From Durusdinium trenchii (Eukaryota; Sar; Dinophyceae; Suessiales; Symbiodiniaceae), in contig CAXAMN010021984.1 of the NCBI GenBank assembly GCA_963970005.1, positions 171,403-235,402 on the forward strand: DNA of 64,000 bases. Direction: 5' to 3'. A model generated the notes under the pieces. The model saw only the letters and a program-made list of their open reading frames with translations. It ran no database searches and was not told the origin of the DNA. Each line of letters opens with the position of its first letter. Within the stretch, counting starts at the first letter, position 1. This document shows, piece after piece, positions 54,881-64,000 of the stretch. The position numbers and the translations under genes were made by a program.

Positions 54881-55504
54881 TCCTACAAAAGGACGCTATT
54901 GAAAGGAATATTACAAGATCGAAAAGGGATGGCCAAAACCTTTTGATAGGTCGGTCTTTGCTTTTTGCTCAACAGCAGGACTCTGAGGTCCAGACTCTCA
55001 GTCAACAGTCGCGTTCCCAGGCGTTGTAAGTCGTTGCCCTGACAAAATCACTCGAAAACATCAGGACAACAGCTCTCATAAGCCCAGCACCAGAACCGCT
55101 CCTTCTTGATCATAGCTCAGATGATTGCCATAGGCTGCCACTTCACTAGCTTCTGGTGAAGCTGTCTCAACCTTCTTCAGCGTTGCCTCCCCGAAAGTAC
55201 GCTGAACAAAGAAAGCTGCAAAACCCGTAGGAAACAAAGCAAAAGCTGCCTCAGTTGCCTCTGTGATCCTGGCCAAAAATGATTGAGTCCATTGTTGAAT
55301 CACAGAAGAAACTTGTGTCTTTTGCCTTCAGTATCCCAATCCTTGAGGCGTGTTCCATTCTGCTAGAGTAAACTTCTTGAAAGCAAACTAAACTTATTGA
55401 AAGCTTCTGGAGTTTCTGAAAGAGCAGTGCTCCTCTCCAAAAGCTCAGCTGAAGTGGCGCAAGCACGGCCTTCGTTGCTTGAGAGTTTCATGAGTAGCTT
55501 TGGC

Positions 55505-55605
55505 TGCATTGCTACCCAGCTCCTAGTAGTAGCTCCTTGCTCCTAGTAGCGATGCCAGGAGCCCCTAGTAGCGTCCTTGTTCCTAGTAGTGAGGCCAGGA
55601 GCCCC
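55505..55605. repeat. CTAGTAG-type dispersed repeat, cluster 2
   Basis: Shares AGGAGCCCCTAGTAGCGTCC and TTGTTCCTAGTAG with cluster 1, same orientation. Confidence 0.75.
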
Positions 55606-57268
55606 AACAAAAATGCAAGCACTAGATGCTGTTGACGCGTCGCATTCTGCCTGCATCTTCCACAATAGCACATCGATCACGGAGAGCCATCTGTTCAAGC
55701 CAAATTGGAGAAGCAAATCACTCTGAAACAGCTGGAACTCAATGGATACACTTCCCAAGTTCAATTAGTCTTCCTAGCACAAGTAAAGTTTTAAAGGTGG
55801 GAAGCAAAGGCTCAGGGGCAAACCCCAGTGCTCAAAGTTTCTGCGATGTCGCTGTTGTCGCTCAGGAATGCCTCTGTTTACCACAGCAAAATCAAATAAA
55901 GGAATAAAAAAGAAAAGTCTATTCAAAGGCCTAAAAACAAGCGCAAAAGAAAACAGTCATAGTTGCAAAGGAGACCAAAGGAAAGTCATAGTCTAGTTGC
56001 CCGATCATGGCGGGAAATTCACAGGCGGTTGACCCTGCCATGACATGCCATAAGCATACCCTGGCTTTTCAACCCTGTCAGCTATGCCGAGCTTAGCTTG
56101 CAGTCTAAATCAAATCGCCGCGTTGGTCACAACAATCGCCTCGTCACCACGAGGGACTTGCTCGATGGCATGGATTCCTGGCTGGCTTCATTGATAGACA
56201 CCCAGAACTGCAACATTGGTACCCGATGCTACAACTCGATCAAGCGGGTTTTGCGTCTGGGCAATTGCACGCAAATCCTCCATTACTGTTCCATCCTCCT
56301 TAAGTCAGGGCCTCGTTTAGACAGCGAGGGTCGGTCATCGGGCATGTTTGGCCATCCCTCACCATCACTTTAACCACCCTCCATTACTCGCACTTTGGCG
56401 AATGTGAAGCGTGCTGCAAGGGTCAAACGCAAAGAGCCTAGAAGCTCGATCTGCAATCAATTAGAACCTCACAGGAAAATCACGCTCAAGCTGACACAAG
56501 CAGCAATTGGAATTTGAAACTTGATATTCTGGTACTTGCTGCAACAAGGAACCATGTGGATCGAAGGGGTTGGTTTGTCTACCTACACATATGGACACCT
56601 AAAAGACATTATTTGTCCTGTGTTCAAAAGTTCAAAACTCACTGGCGATAAGGCTTGTAGTTTACCGTCTGTCGCCATCCGCAGACGTGACTGCCAAAAC
56701 TCAAGGGTCTCTTGGGCCCGTTGCAAAAGGACTGGCATTCAACAACAGAATGTCTAATTTATTCTAATTGCAACCTATCAAACCCTCACAGGAAAGTTGG
56801 AGGAGTTGGAGTTTGAAGGAGCTTTTGTGTTTCCACAAATCGACCCTCCAGAAACATTGGTTCAGAAGTGGCTACAACATGGTGACAAGCTTGATTCAAC
56901 AACCGAGGGAAAATGTCAAACAAAGTCACATTTACGCTCGTGTCATGGGCACCAATAACTAGGGAATCATATCTGCCTCGGGCTTACCCTTGTTGAGCAT
57001 GGGCCACATGGGTGATAAAGATTGGCTTGCCTATAGCAGGTGTCTGCGCTCTAGTTGCAAATTAACATCACAAGCTTTTGAACAAAGTTCAAACACCCGG
57101 TTCCATATTGAGCCTCACCCTATTGTGGAGCTTTGATGAATTTCAATGCTCACGTGGAGAGCGCAGTGTCCATGCATGTTCGAGTTCATTCCCATGTACT
57201 GTGCTTTGGTTTGTGAGAGACACCGGCTATCTACCTCTGTATTCCAAGGCAGCTCAATCATATCATGC

Positions 57269-58609
57269 TCAGTCATCAAAAATGTATATCGTCTCTGCCA
57301 AGTAAACCTGCCAAAGAACCCTCTCCGAGTTCGCCTCGGGCGTTCCAATCAAATTCTGCTTGGTCAGGTATAGGACACCTGCCCAGGACCAAATGGTGTA
57401 GACATTGTTGGCCACGTCGCAGTCCTGCAAGTACACCTGATGTGAAGAATGAGTTCCTTTGCCTTGGTCGGTGATTAACTGGCCATCGATGAGCAGTCCG
57501 GGTTTGCTCTTCTCCTTTGAGCCATAGCTCAACCCAGTACTTCCCGCGACACTTAGAATGGAAGCACCTCCAGCTTTCAAAGCGGCACAGGCCTTGTTCA
57601 ATTGATCTTCGTTTTCTTGGTAATCAACCACTGGAACGTCCTTGACCCGCACGCAGTTCGGGCTGATGAATTGCTTGCAAAGGTTCAGATTGTCATCATG
57701 CGCCGGATCATCATGATACAACATTTTCCTGCCGTCAGGACCCAAATACCACTGCATTGATGTGGGCTCCTTGTCGAAGAAGGCTTCCATCTTGGTTGGT
57801 TCTTCCTGAATCATGTCGGGGTACATTACTTGCAAGACAGAGTCTGTTGGGGCAGGGCAGCCTTTCGGCGCCTCTTTCAAGTGGCTCAAGGATGCATAGG
57901 TCCACATGGCCGTAAGCCCTGCAGACATCATGGGAAAAGACTTGCCTTCTTTCACTGCCTCGAGCTGGTCGCATTTCTCTTGGCAAAGATGCTCAATCTT
58001 TGTGGGTTGCATATGCTTCATCTTCCTGCCCACAGCAACGTCGACCTTATCATTGGACAAGGGCACCAAACCAGGCTGAAGATCGTAGATGTTGTCACAA
58101 ACCTTGAATGACTTGTGCATTGTGCCAACCCAGAAGAGTCGCAAACTCATCTTGATTGCTTGGGCGGGGGCCGACCAGCTCAAGGCGGCAAGGGGAGCTA
58201 CGCTGCCACAAGTCCCCGTTCCATATTGGTTGACACTATGAGTCAAAATGGTCCGCAAAATGTTGCAAACCCCATAGCCCACCACGCCAGCTGCATCATG
58301 CACCTGTGCTACTGCAGGTTTGTTTGGAGCATCTGGCTCCGTCACCGTTACAGATCCTTTGGTCCATGATGGATATTTGCCCCAGCGCGTGAGAGCAAAG
58401 TTTGCAAACCGCGGTTTGACACCACGTTTCTTGAGCTCAAGGGAGGCACCAATGGCTGCCTTGATGGCCATACAGGTGTTGTCCTGTAGGTGTTGCTCGC
58501 AGTACTGCTCAACCCCAAGCTCATTCGACATTTCAGCAACGCGGCCTGTTGAACCAAAAGTCTGTGCCTCAAGGGCAAAAGTTGAAAAAAACAAAAGCCC
58601 AAAGTGCAT
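57269..58609 (-). CDS. Intronless secreted protein of about 446 aa, possible papain-fold relative
   Basis: One uninterrupted minus-strand frame. The ATG at 58,609 is chosen because it starts a signal-peptide-like leader (MHFGLLFFSTFALEAQ). Mature features: a Cys-rich N-terminal part (EQYCEQHLQDNTCMAIKAAI), a central YGTGTCGSVAPLAALSWSAP, a CQEKCDQLEAVKEG pair, and a C-terminal GTHSSHQVYLQDCDVANNVY then TIWSWAGVLYLTKQN. The buried-looking Cys in GTCGS, with a late His followed by a strand ending in YTIWSWAG, recalls Cys-His peptidase folds. That is only a resemblance and no family is assigned. The single long frame in a genome whose genes carry many introns suggests retroposition or lateral gain. 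No leader relic was found upstream. Confidence 0.75.
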   Translation of the reverse strand: MHFGLLFFSTFALEAQTFGSTGRVAEMSNELGVEQYCEQHLQDNTCMAIKAAIGASLELKKRGVKPRFANFALTRWGKYPSWTKGSVTVTEPDAPNKPAVAQVHDAAGVVGYGVCNILRTILTHSVNQYGTGTCGSVAPLAALSWSAPAQAIKMSLRLFWVGTMHKSFKVCDNIYDLQPGLVPLSNDKVDVAVGRKMKHMQPTKIEHLCQEKCDQLEAVKEGKSFPMMSAGLTAMWTYASLSHLKEAPKGCPAPTDSVLQVMYPDMIQEEPTKMEAFFDKEPTSMQWYLGPDGRKMLYHDDPAHDDNLNLCKQFISPNCVRVKDVPVVDYQENEDQLNKACAALKAGGASILSVAGSTGLSYGSKEKSKPGLLIDGQLITDQGKGTHSSHQVYLQDCDVANNVYTIWSWAGVLYLTKQNLIGTPEANSERVLWQVYLAETIYIFDD

Positions 58610-58750
58610 CCATCCGCTTGGCTCCACTGCATATGTTATATAATCTGTATGTTTGTTCAGTGTGAACTAGCTGGATAGACATCTGGAACAAATGGGAATA
58701 CACTAGTTGCAGAACGAACAAAAAAACAAACCAACCAACCAACAAACAAA

Positions 58751-58762
58751 TCAACACACGAG

Positions 58763-58813
<51 letters not shown>

Positions 58814-58823
58814 NNNNNNNNNN

Positions 58824-58903
<80 letters not shown>
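58751..58903. repeat. (AGCA)n-(AGCC)n-(AGCA)n tetranucleotide array with 10-N gap
   Basis: AGCA repeats from about 58,762 to the gap (58,814-58,823), then AGCC repeats, then AGCA again. Leu/Ala/Cys or Ser/Gln/Pro frames over it are not genes. Confidence 0.95.
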
Positions 58904-58904
<1 letters not shown>

Positions 58905-58989
58905 AAACAAACAAGCACATGGCTGTGGGTCAAAACCTGGAGCCCGAAACCCTGGTAGGAGGCCGATGCTAAGCAACCACTTGCAAGTG

Positions 58990-59680
58990 GCTTAGAGGCC
59001 CCCTGTATGGTCATCGACTTCAGAAATCCTGGGGTTGTGGCAATATTCACCTTTTTAAGACATTTTGGAAGCACCTCGAGATGTTATTCCCCAACCGAAG
59101 CATCACAATCGACATTAAGACATCCGCTACCGATCTAGGTCGATCTAGGTTGTAGGTTACACCGTTACACCATACACGTCACATTGTACTCGCCAACATA
59201 CGACAGCGGATTGGAAAACTCCGCCGAGCTGCCACTAATTTATTTGGGTGTCCACAATTTTGTTTGCTCCCTCATAGCAATGCATTATCTCTCCGCTAAT
59301 TAATGTGCAAGACCACCCTTTTGTATTTATAATCGTGCAAACACTCACAACCATACGTCGGATGCTGTGCGCTATGCCCTCTTTCGCTCATAATTCCTCC
59401 ATGCAGTCACTACGCATACCTGTCAAGGAAAAGGACCCGTGGGAGCATTTCTTGCAATTTACAGCGTGTGGGCCGGCACTTATCTCCTACCGCAGTCTTC
59501 GCTGGCCCTGGTGGCCTTGCCCTCCAACTACAATCAGCCACGCGTGAAAACGAGATGCTTGCCGTACAGAATGGGATTGGGTAGTTCATTCGCTGGTGAA
59601 ACACCACCATGGGATACCTGCACGACCGTTTGATAGTCACCGTACCGCACAGACGCTTAAAAAAATCGCCGAAAAATGAT
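58990..59680. other. Intergenic; no recognisable gene
   Basis: Short frames only. A tandem GATCTAGGTCGATCTAGGTTG is seen near 59,132-59,152. Nothing else is recognised. Confidence 0.45.
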
Positions 59681-59685
59681 CGAAA

Positions 59686-60110
59686 ATGTTTGCCATCGAT
59701 TTGGTCTGCGCGCACCAGAATGCCCAAATTCTACAATGCCCTGTTTTGCAGGATTTCCAAATCCTGTATTGGGCGTGTTCGTGCAAGGTCTTCAAGTGTG
59801 CAGCGATGATGCTGAACATCGTGAACTTGGCGTCATTGGAGCTGTACTTCAAGCACATCGAGAAGCTGGTCATCCAGTACCCGCAGTGTTGGTCCTTGAT
59901 ATACACAGCAGGACAGCCGTCAACAGCAGCGCCACAGTCAGCTCCCATCCGAGACTGAGGTCCACTTACCCGGCGGGACAACCCAGGGATACAGCGGCAG
60001 ACGGACAATCCATATGATGACAACTATTGGCCACAAGATGTGGAGCTATGGGATTGGACGCAAGATGGATGGTGTGATTTGACGAACAGATTTGGTTTTA
60101 CATGTTTGTG
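59686..60110 (+). pseudogene. Possible retroelement ORF fragment
   Basis: The plus-strand frame reads KCAAMMLNIVNLASLELYFK and HIEKLVIQYPQCWSLIYTA, meets a stop near 59,957, and continues in the same frame as NPYDDNYWPQDVELWDWTQD to a stop near 60,110. The helical block resembles those of gag-like proteins in large retroelements, by general impression only. Confidence 0.3.
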
Positions 60111-60465
60111 AACAGGAGTTTTCATAGCTACCTTAAATGGCACGCCCTGCATACAGCAAGAGTTTTCAGATTCAGATCGCGTTCTGACGGGCAGTGAGAT
60201 GATATTTCACTTCATTGTTTCACTGCGCGGTTGCATTCGTAACTGAATGCCGATAGTCGGAGAGTGAACTTTTAATTACTACTCTGTAGCGCGCTAGGAT
60301 CAGCATGTGTAACAACATGCGACAACTGACTCGTTAGGTTGCGCGTTAGGGTTGCTACGTTCTCCTTGTAAAGATGCATGCGTGAGCTCGATGAGGGAAC
60401 TTTCTCAAGTGTTCCTTCGTCGCTTTAATTAGCAAAGCTGACGTTTTTCCTACGGGTCACTCCTT
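60111..60465. other. Intergenic; no recognisable gene
   Basis: No motif or coding signal seen. Confidence 0.4.
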
Positions 60466-60469
60466 GTAA

Positions 60470-60600
60470 AGGGGGGTGTTGCAATTTCCTTCACACTGGA
60501 TACCCGTAGTGTACTCGCTCTTAAGCGAGAAAAGTAGAGCATAGCAGTTGTACAGGGTTAGTCGAAATATTAGCGCTGATCCTGTAAAATACAGGTCTGT
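60470..60600 (+). repeat. LTR-like end, orientation 1
   Basis: Its reverse complement aligns with 62,247-62,400: CCTGTATTTTACAGGATCA/CCTGTATTTTGCAGGATCA, GCGCTAATATTT/GCGCTAAGATTT, and ACTACGGGTATCC/GCTACGGGTATCC. The two copies face opposite ways, so they are not the LTR pair of one intact element. Confidence 0.5.
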
Positions 60601-61015
60601 TGAAACGCAGGGTCATCCGCACCCCGAGCTTCACCAGCAACCTTAGTTGCAAGATTACTGCCAACTATATTGCGCAAATCAACCCAATTGCTGGCGTCAC
60701 AGTTTTGTCGATGTGATTTGACTTTATGTATGTGGAACTAACTTGGGCTCCATGCTGTACGGATACGATTAACGAGATCAGGGTTCGCAAGAGTATGTTC
60801 AAAGTCACAATGGATATCATAAGCAATTCTCAGGCTAGTGTCATGAGTCATGAGGGTTTTGTGCGTCGGTATAGGTATGGACCTCAGGAAAAGTAGGGTC
60901 ATCCGTGTCCTTTTCCAGAAACCACAACACAGCATACAGTTCAGAACGGCAAATAGTTTGTCGCCCGCGAGTGTGTCGCTCAGAAAGTACGTGGAACAAA
61001 TTCGAAGTAACGTCT
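60601..61015. other. Intergenic; no recognisable gene
   Basis: No coding or repeat signal recognised between the LTR-like end and the coiled-coil remnant. Confidence 0.4.
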
Positions 61016-62220
61016 TCAGCGCTTATTTACACTTGCATCCATTGTAGGTTGCGTGGGGATTCCTCCATGGTCTGGGGGCAAACCAGCTACGGTTGCTGGC
61101 AGAGGGCCGTCTGGACGTAGCGGTCCAAAAGATTGAGGTGCTCTTGCTGGAGTTGCTGTTGACGTTGGTTGAGGCAGGACAACTTCAGGGATAAACAACC
61201 CTTGCTTTGCCGGGCTGGCTGGAGGTATACTGCTGCATCCAAGGCTTTGCCTGCATTGGGCAACGCGTGCACCGTTTGCCGAAGTTCATCCATTTGTTGT
61301 TTCAACTCTGAATTGTCTTGGCTGAAGTCCTTGATGTCTCTGCGTAGGCACTCTTGACCGTTGCAATGAAAGTGCTTTGATCTTTTCTTTAGCTGTTGCG
61401 AGGGAGTTTGACAACTCATCGCGTTGGAACGTCAGGTCAGTGACTTTGTTGCGTCGTCAGCTGCAGCCGCTTGAGCTGCGTTGCCCTTTTTTTACTGCTG
61501 CCTGATACCTAGTCTAGGAACTTTTGATGTTCAGTTCTTAGTTGTTCCAAGAAACTAGTCCCTTCTGAACACTTGGCTGCCGATCGATTCCTTTCCTGTA
61601 TGTTCACGCGCCTGCTGAGCCTGCATCAAACTGTCCTGTAACGCTCACGTTGTTCCTCCAACGCTTCCTGAAATCGCCTTATTGCAACATTGTCTTCGGA
61701 CTGAACATGTTGTCGCGCCTCTAGTTGCACTCTCTGGACAGTTGTTTCCGCTGCATTTCTTGCGGCTGCTACTGACTCTGAAGCTTCGCTTTAGTAGAGG
61801 TTTTTTAATCTAAGCACCTCGAACTCTGCATCTTGTCGCGCCTGCTCAGCAAGTTGCATTGCATGTACAGTACTTGTAACTCTTGCCTGAGTTCTGAGTC
61901 ACCTGAACCTCTGTTGACATTGAGGACGCTGAATCTTGCCACTGCCAATGTATTATTGACTGTTGGCACGCCAGCAAGGGCAGCGGGCGGCGTATTAGGT
62001 ATGGTAGCTTGGGTGGTTGCGCAAGAGGAAAATTGCCTCCACTTCCAACCATCTGCAGATCAGCTTCCGACGCGGCTTGAGGACCTGCAGCAAACAACAT
62101 TTGTTGCGCCTCTGCTACAGCCTCTTCGTGGCGGCGCACGGCATCAGACCCACTGGCAAAACTGGCGATTATATCACAGTTGTTGCCAAATACATTGTCC
62201 ATTGTACCATCACCATCCAT
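61016..62220 (-). pseudogene. Broken coiled-coil and proline-rich gag-like ORF
   Basis: Minus strand, ATG at 62,220: MDGDGTMDNVFGNNCDIIAS, then SDAVRRHEEAVAEAQQMLF. Across frame changes follow ELRQELQVLYMQ, LAEQARQDAEFEVLRLKN, VQLEARQHVQSEDNVAIRRF and EALEEQRERYRT, then QDNSELKQQMDELRQTVHAL, a Gln-rich helix QRQQQLQQEHLNLLDRYVQ and a Pro-rich end (GPLRPDGPLPATVAGLPPD). Heptad-like helices then a Pro-rich region suit a structural or gag protein. One frame change coincides with a 5-bp tandem duplication at 61,854-61,863. An LTR-like sequence lies just upstream (62,247-62,400), with TTATCAACTGAGGC between them as a possible primer-binding site. Confidence 0.5.
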
Positions 62221-62246
62221 AGCTCAGTTCAAGTCAGCCTCAGTTG

Positions 62247-62400
62247 ATAACCTGTATTTTGCAGGATCATCAGCGCTAAGATTTCTACTACTCTTAGGAG
62301 CCAGAACGCTACGGGTATCCGGGGTGAGGGGAATCTCAACAAGACCCTCAACACGATACCCATTGCATGTTACTCACCAGCATTGGGAGATATTAGCCGT
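62247..62400 (-). repeat. LTR-like end, orientation 2
   Basis: Inverted relative to 60,470-60,600 (see there). In minus sense it ends ...GCAAAATACAGGT just before the coiled-coil ORF, the place expected for a 5' LTR. Confidence 0.5.
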
Positions 62401-62935
62401 CTGGCTTTGTCTCATTGCCCGTCATGAAAAACATATTCAGTTACGAAATGGCCCACACCAGGTTCGACAAAATGCAACTGAGGCGCAAGAATACAAACAC
62501 TGACTGCCTAACGAAACTCAAGGGCGCCTATCGCACGCATTTACTGTACAGATTAATATGACTAGTATTACACATGACATATATCTTTATATATCCCTCC
62601 GCCTGTTGTTTTTGCTTTCTGTACTTGGGGGAGACGCTTAGTCCATATGGCTTGGAGTTTTTTCATTCAGAAACATAGCCACCTGCTGGCGCAATTCCAT
62701 CTACAAATGATTCAATGATTGTTGCAAGTTTGAAAGCTCCAACTTGAACACATCGGCGCGTATAGGTTGGATGAGTTTCGACTACCGCGGTCTTTGTTCG
62801 AACCGCCCCTTTTACTTGACACAACCACCATTAGGGCGGGAGCTTTACCGAGCCATAGGCTGCTTGGAAAGGCTGCGCGTCTCGACTGCGCGGCTACTCG
62901 GTTTGGAACCTTGTGAGTCCTTTCCCCGCTTGATC
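62401..62935. other. Leader region of the right-edge element; no gene recognised
   Basis: No coding motif. It may hold the 5' LTR or leader of the gag-bearing element that follows, but no repeat partner lies within the window. Confidence 0.3.
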
Positions 62936-62936
62936 C

Positions 62937-64000
62937 TTGGTGCACCTCACACTTCGCTCAAGCTACATTGGTAGCGGGGCCACGGTCCAAGGCTCGCGCA
63001 CTCCACTACACCCACACTTTCCACCTCACCCCCTTCTACACCACTACAACCTCTTGAACGCCTTCGACCAGTTCTTCCAGCCCTACCGGTCTACGACCAA
63101 GCTACTTCCTGGCCTTCTCCGGGGGAACGAAGGCTTGCTAGCGCTTACACCGTTTGCGCACGCGCTTGCCTACTATGAGAGAGAAACTCGTCGTGGCTTC
63201 ATCGGCTGAGAGGAAGGAGAAGGCGTAGCAGTCCGAGTCTGTGGGGTTATACTGTAGGTGCTTCGAGAAACTCCTGGCCCTCCTCGACGCTTCCTTTCAG
63301 CACGATGCCGAGACAGAGGTTGCCTGCAGATTTCTCCAGCTACTTCGAGTACCAAAGACGCCGCAGTGGACATTGCTGCAATACATCATGGAGATTGATG
63401 ACACGGCGCTTGGAGAAGCAAGGTTCCAGGCTGGCACATCCTCGCAAAGGCTCACCTGTCCCGCGAGCAGATGCAGGTGATCATGACCCAAGCTGCTTCA
63501 CTTGAGAGAAAGAAGATACAGGCCTCTTTGTTTGCCATCCTCGGTCAAGACTCGCAACACTACACCCATGAAGAAGAGGGTTACGATGATGGCTACTACA
63601 TGGAGGAGAATGTGGAGACAGAGGAGCTAGGTTTTGAGTCCTATGAGGACGACGGCGTCTACTACCACAATGAAGAGGAAGCTGATGAATGGCCTCACGG
63701 TGACTTCGACACCGACCAGGCCTACCAGGGCGACTATGAAGCTGAACCCTATGATGGACGCAAGAAGGCAGGTGAGGCTGTCTTCAAGTACAACAAGCCT
63801 CCTAGCAAGACCTCCGATCCCAAGGGTCGCGCAAAGTCAGCGATGGCCCTCCTACATGTTTGAGACGCGGCGCAGTTGGACACAAGGCATTCAATTCAAT
63901 TGCCCTCAGCCGCCAAGTACACGACCAACGACCTCGACGGCTACCAGCGGCGCGGCGAAGTGTCAAGCCGTTGAGAGCATGGCGCAAGAAGAAGACCCTG
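62937..64000 (+). mobile_element. gag: 5' part of a retroelement (gag with worn zinc knuckle), cut by window edge
   Basis: Plus-strand gag read across several frames: YERETRRGFIG near 63,175-63,208; FEKLLALLDASFQHDAETEV and LLRVPKTPQWTLLQYIMEID at 63,260-63,410; MQVIMTQAASLERKKIQASL and FAILGQDSQHYTHEEEGYDD at 63,471-63,590; then an acidic Tyr-rich stretch and a basic linker (KYNKPPSKTSDPKGRAKSA). A CCHC-like knuckle follows at about 63,857-63,915 (CLRRGAVGHKAFN, then CPQ), in which the second Cys is Arg and a 5-bp duplication shifts the frame before the last Cys. Protease and pol, if present, lie beyond the window. Confidence 0.7.

Larger units (their letters stand above)
52750..57268. other. 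Mostly unassigned spacer with dispersed short repeats
   Basis: Holds the 21-bp repeat pair (53,290-53,333), CTAGTAG-rich clusters (54,785-54,880 and 55,505-55,605), and a tract of AAAACG words near 54,065-54,120 and 54,395-54,475. A plus-strand frame at about 53,170-53,335 gives an acidic tail (ERNEDNLDEDSETDSDNNGL). No gene model is supported. The 55,980-56,390 stretch is open in places on the minus strand without a consistent frame. Confidence 0.4.

Noticed and set aside
57885..57900. GGCTCAAGG as a second spliced-leader relic
   Set aside because: Only 8 bases match, the position is inside a coding frame, and the upstream bases do not fit the leader.
58569..59074. Leu/Ala/Cys-rich membrane-like protein
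   Set aside because: It is a translation of the AGCA/AGCC tetranucleotide array and spans a 10-N gap.
60310..60360. Telomere-like TTAGGG words
   Set aside because: Only an isolated GTTAGGGTTG occurs, with no array.

Overview
This window looks like nuclear DNA of a dinoflagellate, most likely a photosynthetic member of the Suessiales/Symbiodiniaceae type. Four things point there. A nuclear phytoene desaturase gene is split by very short introns that mostly begin with GC or GA instead of GT, and all end in AG followed by an exon G. A 15-base match to the 3' end of the dinoflagellate spliced leader sits inside the genomic DNA. There are many decayed Copia-type and other retroelements. The filler DNA is rich in microsatellites and in short dispersed repeats (the 21-base GATGGCCTCCAACCTAATAGC type and CTAGTAG clusters). 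No bacterial operon structure, rRNA, tRNA or CRISPR array was recognised.

Layout. 1-605: a 60-base tandem repeat, then a dispersed repeat carrying a CA microsatellite; a second copy lies inverted at 40.3-40.9 kb. 0.6-11.2 kb: mostly featureless DNA. 11.2-15.4 kb: a segmental duplication cluster in which one 262-nt exon (minus strand) is present three times. 16.5-17.4 kb: an unassigned coding remnant. 17.6-21.5 kb: a Copia-type element (plus strand) with gag, protease, a methyltransferase-like module and integrase but no reverse transcriptase. 22.06-27.65 kb: a complete LTR retrotransposon (minus strand) with two identical 163-bp LTRs and a 5-bp target duplication, yet with broken reading frames. 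27.8-31.3 kb: degenerate repeats and unassigned DNA. 31.4-34.5 kb: phytoene desaturase (minus). 35.3-37.5 kb: a secreted S33-type peptidase gene with three frameshifts (minus), flanked by a pair of direct repeats. 39.1-43.7 kb: minisatellites, an assembly gap inside an inverted repeat, a duplicated 300-bp segment, a zinc-finger retroelement fragment and a palindromic TTACAC/GTGTAA tract. 46.2-47.7 kb: methyltransferase-like exons and a retroposed cDNA that begins with the spliced-leader relic (both minus). 48.3-52.6 kb: a decayed retroelement with RT, RNase H and a methyltransferase-like domain (minus). 57.3-58.6 kb: an intronless gene for a secreted protein of about 446 residues (minus). 59.7-64 kb: further gag-like remnants, LTR-like ends and the start of another element that runs off the right edge.

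The cellular genes seen are phytoene desaturase (carotenoid synthesis in the plastid), the broken secreted peptidase, the unassigned secreted protein, the methyltransferase-like exons and the triplicated exon. They show no sign of acting as one pathway. The rest of the window is a record of retroelement insertion, cDNA retroposition and local duplication. All calls come from reading the sequence; no database search was run.
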